Part shown: positions 1 to 5,767 of the stretch, in pieces
Layout of the letters: the number at the start of each line of letters is the position of its first letter
Numbering within the stretch: the first letter of the stretch is position 1
From: SW-9-67-25 sp964471665
GTDB taxonomy: Archaea > Halobacteriota > Halobacteria > Halobacteriales > Haloarculaceae
Assembly: GCA_964471665.1 (NCBI GenBank)
Contig: CAYYHG010000154.1
Coordinates: 1-6,884 of the forward strand
Length of the DNA: 6,884 nucleotides
Direction of reading: 5' to 3'
The notes under the pieces: generated by a model
Seen by the model: only the letters and a program-made list of their open reading frames with translations
Database searches by the model: none
What the model was told of the DNA's origin: nothing
Program-made: the position numbers and the translations under genes

Positions 1-158
1 GTCGGTCGGGCAGGGGGATTCAGCGTTACAGACTTGGAGCCTGCTTTCAGGTTGATAGCGTCTCCGCTGTCGAGATTATCCGCGACTTTCCGAAGGTACA
101 ATGCAATCTCTTCTCGACTCTGGTCACTCTCTGATTTGAACAGGACTTCTTCAGGCAT
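1..158 (-). CDS. Amphi-Trp domain-containing protein (N-terminal part; cut by window edge)
   Basis: Small haloarchaeal protein of the amphi-Trp domain family; the molecular function of this family is not known to me. Reading leftwards from the ATG at 158-156 gives 52 open codons that run off the window. The protein begins MPEEVLFKSESDQSREEIA, followed by an amphipathic helix (ALYLRKVADNLDSGD) and a strand-like stretch (INLKAGSKSVTLNPPARPT). This is the family layout: an EVLF-type start, a helix with a LRxVAD pattern, then a turn and an SVTL..P motif. The conserved Trp lies further on and is not visible. The start is backed by a TATA-like box 27-32 bases upstream, implying a leaderless transcript. 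It is divergent from the unknown gene that begins at 594. Base composition is less GC-rich than the genes further right, with codons such as TTG, ATT and AAA. The family call is recalled from pattern, without a search. Confidence 0.8.
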   Translation of the reverse strand, partial: MPEEVLFKSESDQSREEIALYLRKVADNLDSGDAINLKAGSKSVTLNPPARP

Positions 159-184
159 ACAAGAGACAGTACACAGTCTGCACC

Positions 185-190
185 AATAAA
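185..190 (-). promoter_or_regulatory. TATA-like box of the amphi-Trp gene
   Basis: Read on the minus strand the box is TTTATT. It lies 27-32 bases upstream of the ATG at 158, the spacing expected when transcription starts at or next to the start codon. No Shine-Dalgarno sequence precedes the ATG, which fits a leaderless mRNA. Confidence 0.6.
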
Positions 191-460
191 TGCGCCCGTC
201 GGACTGGCCGATCTGATCGAATCGGTAGATATTCTGTGCGAGAGACCACCCTGTATACACCAATCCGCCAATAGGCAGCCACCTGAGATTTGAATTTGGC
301 ACAGATATTCCCTCGTGCGTGTTGGATCGAATACACATGGTATCGTTCTGGTCTCGTTTCCGCCAATTTCCCCATAATCGCCCACTCTTTGCGCTCGCAA
401 TTTGCATCTTGAGTGTTGAGCTCGTGGGTGCTTCCGGGGGAATCTTCACCGCTCAAGGAC

Positions 461-540
461 TGATAGTGATTGCTGTACCGAATTACCGTTTCGACCGCGT
501 TGCGTCCTGCGGTCGATCCCGTAAATCGCGCTCGACAGCA
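461..540 (+). repeat. Dispersed palindromic repeat, copy A (right end eroded)
   Basis: Starts TGATAGTGATTGCTGTACCG. Bases 461-524 match the reverse complement of copy B (1770-1707) without gaps at 59 of 64 positions by hand alignment; mismatches are at 494, 501, 503, 517 and 520. After GTAA at 521-524 the match breaks down. ACAGCA at 535-540 may be the remnant of the right terminal repeat, with four extra bases before it. The right arm is therefore degenerate and the copy would fold poorly. It lies about 20 bases upstream of the TATA-like box of the gene at 594. No transposase is nearby. It could be a MITE-like or other non-autonomous haloarchaeal element. Confidence 0.8.
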
Positions 541-559
541 GGTCCCGATCAGCTTACCG

Positions 560-567
560 TTTTTGTA
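560..567 (+). promoter_or_regulatory. TATA-like box of the unknown gene at 594
   Basis: The sequence TTTTTGTA lies 27-34 bases before the GTG at 594. The next in-frame start, ATG at 603, would be 36-43 bases away, so the box favours the GTG if the transcript is leaderless. The overlapping GTACGTAC (565-572) is a perfect 8-base palindrome and could serve as an operator, but there is no independent support for that. Confidence 0.45.
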
Positions 568-593
568 CGTACGGGACGTGCGGTCCAACAGAC

Positions 594-1673
594 GTGATCG
601 AGATGAGACGCCCAGGAGAGGTCGGAAACGGAGGGAATTGCGCACTGCCACTCAGGATCGATCGGGTCACAGACGACACCGAGAGTTTCGTACAGACACT
701 GTACTGTACTGGTGTCGACGGGACAGAACTGCGAGTAGCGATCGACGGAGTACCGGCCACTGGCCGGTCGTGGCAGACAAACCGGTGGTATCGGTTCGAC
801 GGGATTGCGCGGTCGAGGACACTCGAGGCGGAGTTGCTGTTCCCGCCCGGAGACGGCAGTGCTGACCGCATCGACGAACCGGAGAGCCGGACGCGTCCAT
901 CACCGACCGAGACCGAGGACCCGTGGCTGATCCAGTTGGGGACGAGCGACGAGGTTCTCGGTGTGACGGTCCAGGTGCGGCCAACAGACGGGACAACCAG
1001 CGCCCGCGCCGACGACCCGGAGTCGTTCGAAATCGGTGCTGTCTGTTTCGCGTCCTGTGACGGGACTGACGACGCGACGGTCTATCACCGGGAAGAACCC
1101 GGTTCTCGGGACGAACAGCTTCTGCTCGAGCACGTCGCGAACGACCTCTCAGAGAGCAGGGGAGCGACGCTCGTCACCCACGGCACCGACCCATCCCCGC
1201 TCGAAATGCTCCACGCACGCCTCGACAGAGCGGCCGGAGGCGATGTTGTCGACTCGGGGGCAGAGCGGGTACTGGACGCGCAGTTCCACGCAAATCTAGA
1301 GCGTGTGGCTGCCAGAGAGGAACTCGACACACTCGGGTCGGCCGCCGAGCGGCTGGACATCGAGACCAGTCCCGTTTCACTCGCCGACTACGATATCGGG
1401 CTCGACCCCGTCGACTGGCGGGACGGCTGGGAGGTCGACACGCTGTCTCTCTCGAGTGTCTCCGATCCTCGAATGACGGACCGGGACTACGCCACGCTCC
1501 TCGAGCGGTACCTCGACGCCGACGACGGCTCACTCGGAGCGACGGAACTCGCCCGGTGTCTGAAAGCGTACGCGGGATCGGACTGTTCGCTACTCTGTAC
1601 ACTCGTGGCAAGCGACGCTGCAGACCAACTCGCCTGCCCGCGGCTCGCTGGGCGCCTCTCCCAGCAGGACTGA
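594..1673 (+). CDS. Uncharacterised protein, possible OB-fold plus RNase H/exonuclease-like fold
   Basis: I do not recognise this gene with confidence. It encodes 359 residues from the GTG at 594, or 356 from the ATG at 603; the TATA-like box spacing favours 594. It is acidic (many Asp and Glu) and GC-rich, so coding is credible, and it has no signal peptide or membrane segment. Residues about 18-84 alternate strand-like segments and end in a WYRFDGIARS pattern, reminiscent of an OB-fold. Residues 88-110 are a charged Pro/Ser/Thr linker. From about 143, the layout FEIGAVCF, then EQLLLEHVANDL, then ATLVTHGTDPSPLEMLHARL resembles the exonuclease domain of family B polymerases or RNase H-like nucleases. 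However, the DxE of Exo I is absent and the Asn/Asp of Exo II is not clear, so if related it may be inactive. The C-terminus (295-340) is helical, with four Cys at 322, 331, 335 and 348. Repeat copies A and B flank the gene. It is convergent with fumC. Confidence 0.75.
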   Translation: MIEMRRPGEVGNGGNCALPLRIDRVTDDTESFVQTLYCTGVDGTELRVAIDGVPATGRSWQTNRWYRFDGIARSRTLEAELLFPPGDGSADRIDEPESRTRPSPTETEDPWLIQLGTSDEVLGVTVQVRPTDGTTSARADDPESFEIGAVCFASCDGTDDATVYHREEPGSRDEQLLLEHVANDLSESRGATLVTHGTDPSPLEMLHARLDRAAGGDVVDSGAERVLDAQFHANLERVAAREELDTLGSAAERLDIETSPVSLADYDIGLDPVDWRDGWEVDTLSLSSVSDPRMTDRDYATLLERYLDADDGSLGATELARCLKAYAGSDCSLLCTLVASDAADQLACPRLAGRLSQQD

Positions 1674-1685
1674 TCACACCACTGT

Positions 1686-1770
1686 CATAGTGATTGCTGT
1701 AAGCCATTACCGGGTCGACCGCAGGACTCGACGCGGCCGAAACGGTAATTCGGTACAGCAATCACTATCA
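1686..1770. repeat. Dispersed palindromic repeat, copy B (most complete; large imperfect hairpin)
   Basis: Perfect 15-base terminal inverted repeats: ATAGTGATTGCTGTA (1687-1701) and its complement at 1754-1768. Pairing continues inwards imperfectly, 14 of 21 positions without gaps, to give arms 1687-1722 and 1733-1768 around a 10-base loop. No target-site duplication is evident: the flanks read cactgtc and cagtcgt. It lies between convergent genes, 12 bases after the stop of the unknown gene, and its right end contains the fumC stop codon. A transcript from either side would form a strong stem, so it may define RNA 3' ends, although no T-tract follows. It carries no gene; the open frames through it are by-products. 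Confidence 0.88.
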
Positions 1771-3174
1771 GTCGTCACCGAGAATAACGCGCTCGGTCAT
1801 CTTCGCCGGGTCGAGCACCCCGTCGGCCTCCTCGGCGGTGAGATACCCCTCGGCGACGACGACCTCGCGGATGGTCCTGTCCTCGGCCATGGCTTTCTTC
1901 GCGACCGTGCTGGCCTTGTCGTACCCGATGGCGGGGTTGAGCGCGGTGGCGAGGGCCATGCTCTGGTGGACCCGTTTTTCACAGTGCTCCCGGTCGGCCT
2001 CGAGTTTCGCGACGAACGTCTCTGCGAAGGCTTCGCTGGCGTTCGCGAGAATGGCCGCCGACTGGAGGAAGTTGTGCGCGACGACGGGCTTGTAGAGGTT
2101 GAGATCGATCTGTCCCTCCGCGGCGCCGGCCGCGATCGCGGCGTCGTTGCCGACGACCTGCTTGTGGACCTGATTGACGGCCTCGGCGACGACGGGGTTG
2201 ATCTTGCCCGGCATGATAGACGACCCGGGCTGGTTCTCGGGCTGGTCGACCTCGCCGAGACCGTTGCGTGGGCCCGACGCGAGCAGGCGGAGGTCGTTCG
2301 CGATCTTGTTCATCGACCCCGCGACGGTCCGGAGAGCGCCGTGTGCCTCGCTCATCGCGTCGTGGGCGGCCTGTGCCTCGAAGTGGTTGTCGGCCTCGCG
2401 GAAGTCGATTCCGGTCTCCTCGCTGATGTACCCGGCGGCACGCTCTGGGAACTCGGGGTGGGTGTTGAGACCGGTCCCGACGGCAGTCCCGCCCAGCGCG
2501 AGTTCCCTCAGGCGCGGCTGGGCGTTCTCGGCGCGGGTGAGTCCCTTCTCGATCTGAGTGCGGTAGCCCGAGAACTCCTGCCCGAGCGTGATCGGCGTGG
2601 CGTCTTGGAGGTGGGTCCGGCCCGTCTTCACCACGTCCGCAAACTCGTCTTCCTTCTCCGCGAGGGCGTCCCGGAGCGTCTCGAGGGCCGGCAGGAGGTC
2701 CCGCTCGACTGCCTCGGCACTGGCGACGTGCATCGCCGTCGGAATGACGTCGTTGCTCGACTGGCCGTAGTTGACGTGGTCGTTGGGATGGATCGCCCGC
2801 GTGCCGATTTCGCCGCCGGTCAGTTCGGTCGCGCGGTTGGCGATCACCTCGTTGGCGTTCATGTTCGACGACGTCCCGCTGCCGGTCTGGAAGACGTCGA
2901 CGGGGAACTGGTCGTCGTGTTCGCCGGCGATGACCTCGTCGGCGGCCTCCACGATCGGTTCGGCTTTCTCGGCGTCCAGCAGGCCGAGGTCGTGGTTCGC
3001 GAGCGCCGCGGCCTTCTTGACGACACCGAGCGCGCGAACGAACCGCCGGCCGAAGGTGGCGTCGCTGATCGGGAAGTTCTCGATGGCGCGCTGAGTCTGT
3101 GCCCCCCAGTAGGCGTCCGCGGGCACCTGCGTCTCGCCGAGACTGTCACGTTCGGTGCGATACTCCTCTGACAT
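1768..3174 (-). CDS. fumC: Class II fumarate hydratase (fumarase C)
   Basis: Catalyses reversible hydration of fumarate to (S)-malate in the cytosolic TCA cycle; class II enzymes are homotetramers without an Fe-S cluster. The protein has 468 residues, the usual family length. It shows the superfamily signature GSSIMPGKINP (317-327), with catalytic Ser318, Lys324 and Asn326, and Glu331 following. TGRTHLQDATP (184-194) carries His188; aspartases have Gln at this place, which argues for fumarase. Substrate-contact motifs GSGTSSNMNANE (98-109) and SSND (139-142) are present. Key positions fall at almost the same numbers as in E. coli FumC. The ATG at 3174-3172 has a TATA-like box 26-30 bases upstream. 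The gene follows fen on the same strand after an 85-base gap; its own box suggests separate transcription. The stop TGA, then in-frame TAG and TGA, lie within repeat copy B. Confidence 0.96.
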   Translation of the reverse strand: MSEEYRTERDSLGETQVPADAYWGAQTQRAIENFPISDATFGRRFVRALGVVKKAAALANHDLGLLDAEKAEPIVEAADEVIAGEHDDQFPVDVFQTGSGTSSNMNANEVIANRATELTGGEIGTRAIHPNDHVNYGQSSNDVIPTAMHVASAEAVERDLLPALETLRDALAEKEDEFADVVKTGRTHLQDATPITLGQEFSGYRTQIEKGLTRAENAQPRLRELALGGTAVGTGLNTHPEFPERAAGYISEETGIDFREADNHFEAQAAHDAMSEAHGALRTVAGSMNKIANDLRLLASGPRNGLGEVDQPENQPGSSIMPGKINPVVAEAVNQVHKQVVGNDAAIAAGAAEGQIDLNLYKPVVAHNFLQSAAILANASEAFAETFVAKLEADREHCEKRVHQSMALATALNPAIGYDKASTVAKKAMAEDRTIREVVVAEGYLTAEEADGVLDPAKMTERVILGDD

Positions 3175-3199
3175 GTGCGTGTGCTCGTCGGCCGGCGCG

Positions 3200-3204
3200 T
3201 AAAA
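3200..3204 (-). promoter_or_regulatory. TATA-like box of fumC
   Basis: On the minus strand the sequence reads GGGTTTTACGC, with TTTTA 26-30 bases upstream of the fumC ATG at 3174. This is the leaderless spacing seen at other genes in the window. It sits inside the 85-base fen-fumC gap, so fumC can be transcribed independently of fen. Confidence 0.5.
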
Positions 3205-3259
3205 CCCACCGATCAGTGCTCAGACCGCGACCGACAGCCACACTCGTCACACCGACCCG

Positions 3260-4240
3260 TCAGGTCCAGTCGTCGAGACCGGTCTGGACGAGTGCCGACT
3301 CGATCCGCTCGAACCCGCGCGCGACCTCGTCAGGGTCGACCTCCCACTCGTCGACGGCGTAGGCGCGCGCGGCGCCGACGTCCGGATCGAGGGTCGTCTC
3401 GAACGAGACGTCGGTGTCGACTGCGGGGTCGAGAAAGAACTGCCGGACGCGGTCGGCGTGATCGATGTGTACGTCTTCGGCCTCGAACACTGTGAAGAGA
3501 TCGCCGTGTTCGTGGAGCAGGTCCACGGCGGTCTTCGGGCCGACGCCGCTGATTCCCTCGTTGAAGTCGGTCCCACAGAGGATGGCGACGTCGACGAGCT
3601 GTTCCCACGTGAGATCGAGCGCGGCGAGCGTGGCCTCGAGGTTCATCAGTTCGGGATCGCCCTTGCTGGTGAGCTGGCGTACCGTCAGCGGTGCGCCAAA
3701 GAGGAGCGCGTCGTAGTCCTCGGTCCCGACGTAGTCGACCCGGCCGTGACGGGCCATGTGTGCGGCCTGGGCCTCTCCTTCGGCGGGCGCGTCGACGACA
3801 GGCACGTCGAGCAACGCGAGCAGTTCCCGGGTCGTCTCGACGATCGTGTCGGTCAGCCGCTGGGTGCGCGACTCCAGGCGGGCGACAGCGAGTTCGTCGC
3901 CGCGCTCGCGGGCCTCCTCGAGCTGGTCCTCGTAGCGTTCCCGCTGGGTGCGGCGCGCGTCGAGTTCCGCGTCCTTGAGATCCGTCACCGCGCCGTCGAA
4001 GACGAACACCGGCGTCAGGTCGTGCTCGAAGAACTTCGGCAGCCCCTGGACGACGCCGATCAGGTTGGCCACTTCCGTCCCGTCTGTTGTCGTGTACGCC
4101 TCGTCGCGTGTCCACTTGACCGTCGTCGTCAGGTAGCGGTACAGCCAGTTGTGCGCGTCCACGGCGACGATCGATCCGGCCAGTTCCGCGACAGTGACGT
4201 CTTCGATCGCAGCCAGGTCCCTGAGATCGGCGTTTCCCAT
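3260..4240 (-). CDS. fen: Flap endonuclease 1 (FEN1), structure-specific 5' nuclease
   Basis: Removes 5' flaps at Okazaki fragments and in repair, acting with the sliding clamp PCNA. The 326-residue protein has the N-terminal (about 1-105) and internal (about 145-240) XPG nuclease regions. The metal-binding acidic residues are all visible: Asp28 (VAVDAHN), Asp82 (VFVFDG), Glu154 and Glu156 (PAEGEAQAA), Asp175 and Asp177 (GTEDYDALL), and Asp225 (LCGTDFNEG). A helix-hairpin-helix/H2TH motif follows (GISGVGPKTAVDLL, 229-242). A charged helical stretch (about 88-140) corresponds to the arch over the active site. The last eight residues, QTGLDDWT (319-326), resemble a PCNA-interacting PIP box, with Trp replacing the usual aromatic pair. 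The N-terminus MGNADLRDL is the normal archaeal FEN1 start. The gene is divergent from sufS and lies upstream of fumC on the same strand. Confidence 0.95.
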   Translation of the reverse strand: MGNADLRDLAAIEDVTVAELAGSIVAVDAHNWLYRYLTTTVKWTRDEAYTTTDGTEVANLIGVVQGLPKFFEHDLTPVFVFDGAVTDLKDAELDARRTQRERYEDQLEEARERGDELAVARLESRTQRLTDTIVETTRELLALLDVPVVDAPAEGEAQAAHMARHGRVDYVGTEDYDALLFGAPLTVRQLTSKGDPELMNLEATLAALDLTWEQLVDVAILCGTDFNEGISGVGPKTAVDLLHEHGDLFTVFEAEDVHIDHADRVRQFFLDPAVDTDVSFETTLDPDVGAARAYAVDEWEVDPDEVARGFERIESALVQTGLDDWT

Positions 4241-4265
4241 CGTCTGTCCTTGGACCAGCGTCGGC

Positions 4266-4271
4266 TTGAAA
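4266..4271 (-). promoter_or_regulatory. TATA-like box of fen
   Basis: On the minus strand the sequence reads GGGTTTCAAGCC, with TTTCAA 26-31 bases upstream of the fen ATG at 4240. The recognisable part of repeat copy C starts only about 11 bases upstream of this box (4282 onwards), so the repeat abuts but does not cover it. Confidence 0.45.
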
Positions 4272-4281
4272 CCCGCGCCGT

Positions 4282-4324
4282 GTCCTGCGGCCGATCCGGG
4301 AATGGCTTACAGTAATCACTATCA
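4282..4324 (+). repeat. Dispersed palindromic repeat, copy C (half element)
   Basis: Bases 4282-4322 match the reverse complement of copy B (1727-1687) at 37 of 41 positions by hand alignment. They include the inner segment GTCCTGCGG.CGA and the terminal segment AATGGCTTACAGTAATCAC. The outermost bases TATCA match the other end of copy B, as expected of a near-palindrome. The opposite half is not recognisable; its place is taken by the fen promoter. It lies in the 200-base gap between the divergent fen and sufS genes, upstream of both. Confidence 0.75.
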
Positions 4325-4392
4325 TTCCAGCCGGCGTCGCGGTCGACACTGCTGTGAAAGCCACGGGGACAGCCACCACCACGGCGTTACTC

Positions 4393-4398
4393 TTTAGG
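4393..4398 (+). promoter_or_regulatory. Candidate TATA-like box of sufS
   Basis: The sequence TCTTTAGG contains TTTAGG 43-48 bases before the ATG at 4441. A start of transcription about 25 bases downstream would give a short leader of roughly 20 bases. Nothing better placed for a leaderless transcript is visible closer to the ATG. Confidence 0.35.
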
Positions 4399-4440
4399 CC
4401 AACCGAAGGAGTGTTGCCCCTCCAGTCCTACCATATCACA

Positions 4441-5688
4441 ATGGCAACGACCGAACCGGACGTCCTCGACGTGGAGCGGATACGCGACGACTTCCCGATT
4501 CTCCAGCGGGAGTTTTCGGGCAGCCAGGTCGCCTACCTCGACAACGCCGCCACATCACAGACACCCGATACCGTTGTCGAGACCATTGCCGACTACTACC
4601 GGCGGACGAACGCGAACGTCCACCGGGGACTCCACCAGCTCAGCCAGGAGGCTTCGATCGCCTACGAGGAGGCCCACGACCGCGTCGCCGAGTTCGTCGG
4701 TGCCAGCGGTCGCGAGGAGATGGTGTTCACCAAGAACACCACCGAATCCGAGAACCTCGTCGCCTACGCCTACGGGCTGACCGAACTGGGCCCGGGCGAC
4801 GAAATCGTCACCACGGAGATGGAACACCACTCCTCGCTGGTGACCTGGCAACAGATCGGCAAGCGGACCGGCGCCGACGTCAAGTACATCCGGGCCGACG
4901 AGCAGGGCCACCTCGACATGGACCACGCGAAAGAACTGATCACCGACGACACGCAGATGGTCTCGGTGGTCCACGTCTCGAACACCCTCGGGACGGTCAA
5001 CCCCGTCCGGGCGCTCGCCGAACTCGCCCACGACCACGGCGCCTACATCTACGTCGACGGGGCCCAGTCGGTCCCCAACAGGCCCATCGATGTCGAGGAC
5101 ATGGACGCGGACTTTTTTGCCTTCTCGGGCCACAAGATGTGTGGTCCCACCGGTATCGGCGGTCTCTACGGGAAACGGCACCTCCTGGAGGAGATGGAAC
5201 CGTTCCTCTACGGCGGCGAGATGATCAAGAAGGTCACCTACGAGGACGCCACCTGGAACGAACTCCCCTGGAAGTACGAGGCCGGCACGCCGGTCATCTG
5301 CCAGGGAATCGCGCTCGCAGAGGCCTGTGACTACCTCGAGGACATCGGGATGGATCGGATCCGGCGCCACGAGAACGAACTCGCCCAGTACACGCTCGAC
5401 CGCCTCGGCAAGTTCGACGACATCGAGACGTTCGGTCCGCCGGCGGGCGAGGAACGCGGCGGACTCGTCGCCTTCGACGTCGAGGGCGTCCACGCACACG
5501 ACCTCTCGGAGGTGCTCAACGACTACGCCGTCGCAGTCCGGGCGGGACACCACTGTACCCAGCCCCTCCACGAGAAAATCGGTGTGACCGCGACCACCCG
5601 CGCGTCCTTCTACATCTACAACACCAAAGCCGAGATCGACAGACTCGTCGACGCACTGGACGACGCCCGGGCACTGTTCCAGCAGTAG
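4441..5688 (+). CDS. sufS: Cysteine desulfurase, SufS type (group II)
   Basis: PLP-dependent enzyme that takes sulfur from L-cysteine, releasing alanine and passing a persulfide to Fe-S cluster assembly in the cytosol. It has 415 residues from the ATG at 4441. The PLP lysine is Lys232 in FSGHKMCGPTG. Asp206 (YVDGAQS) and His129 (TEMEHHS) are cofactor-site residues. The active-site cysteine is Cys372 in RAGHHCTQPL, the short-loop RxGHHC motif of SufS-type rather than IscS-type enzymes. The N-terminus (IRDDFPIL, then YLDNAATSQ at 32-40) is normal for the family. The frame is open upstream to 4354, and an in-frame GTG lies at 4411, but family length and the MATTEPDVLD start favour 4441. AAGGAG at 4406-4411 is too far upstream to be its ribosome site. 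No SufU or SufBCD gene is next to it, so partners must be elsewhere. Selenocysteine lyase activity cannot be excluded. Confidence 0.93.
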   Translation: MATTEPDVLDVERIRDDFPILQREFSGSQVAYLDNAATSQTPDTVVETIADYYRRTNANVHRGLHQLSQEASIAYEEAHDRVAEFVGASGREEMVFTKNTTESENLVAYAYGLTELGPGDEIVTTEMEHHSSLVTWQQIGKRTGADVKYIRADEQGHLDMDHAKELITDDTQMVSVVHVSNTLGTVNPVRALAELAHDHGAYIYVDGAQSVPNRPIDVEDMDADFFAFSGHKMCGPTGIGGLYGKRHLLEEMEPFLYGGEMIKKVTYEDATWNELPWKYEAGTPVICQGIALAEACDYLEDIGMDRIRRHENELAQYTLDRLGKFDDIETFGPPAGEERGGLVAFDVEGVHAHDLSEVLNDYAVAVRAGHHCTQPLHEKIGVTATTRASFYIYNTKAEIDRLVDALDDARALFQQ

Positions 5689-5736
5689 ATCCCGGGCGCG
5701 AGCCAGTCCGTTCCCCGGCGGACACACGGCCCGTGG

Positions 5737-5743
5737 ATTGATT
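5737..5743 (+). promoter_or_regulatory. Weak TATA-like box of the dipeptide epimerase gene
   Basis: The AT-rich patch ATTGATT in a GC-rich 79-base gap lies 25-31 bases before the ATG at 5768, the leaderless spacing used elsewhere in the window. The match to a TTTA core is weak. Cotranscription from sufS is an alternative. Confidence 0.3.
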
Positions 5744-5767
5744 GGGTCGTCGACCGATGTGACACCT

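Larger units (their letters stand above)
159..593. other. Divergent intergenic region without a supported gene
   Basis: This 435-base gap separates the amphi-Trp gene (leftward) from the unknown gene (rightward). It holds the two genes' TATA-like boxes and repeat copy A. Open frames cross it on both strands (minus 400-47 and 651-151, plus 319-597), but their translations are rich in Arg, Ser and Cys, lack the acidic bias of haloarchaeal proteins and match no family I know. Two of them read straight through repeat copy A. The stretch from about 200 to 450 is visibly less GC-rich than the rest of the window. A small RNA or an eroded gene here is possible, but nothing in the sequence supports either specifically. 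Confidence 0.6.

Noticed and set aside
319..597. Possible small genes reading through repeat copies (peptides with VIAVPNYRFDR, or MLYRITVS / YSNHY)
   Set aside because: The similar peptides recur only because the same repeat DNA is translated in different places. There is no conserved protein beyond the repeat and no promoter.
1680..1776. Target-site duplication flanking copy B
   Set aside because: Flanks cactgtc and cagtcgt share no direct repeat of useful length, so recent transposition cannot be claimed.
1690..3171. A 493-codon open frame on the plus strand across the fumC region
   Set aside because: It is antisense to fumC, whose protein has all family motifs. High GC opens long opposite-strand frames, and this one resembles no protein.
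1768..3174. Aspartate ammonia-lyase as the product in place of fumarase
   Set aside because: The THLQDATP motif has His where aspartases have Gln, and key residues sit at E. coli FumC positions.
461..4324. CRISPR array
   Set aside because: Only three copies, irregularly spaced by about 1.2 and 2.5 kb with genes between them, and differing in completeness.
3330..4382. Long open frames overlapping fen on both strands (minus 4382-3330, plus 3458-4315)
   Set aside because: Out of frame or antisense to a FEN1 with all seven metal-binding acidic residues; the minus one is an Arg-rich shadow.
4354..4440. An N-terminal extension of sufS by 29 codons
   Set aside because: The extra residues lie upstream of and across the candidate TATA-like box and do not look like the family; family proteins start near the ATG at 4441.
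5108..5118. T-run (CTTTTTTG) as a terminator
   Set aside because: It lies inside sufS and encodes the conserved DFFAFSGHK region just before the PLP lysine.
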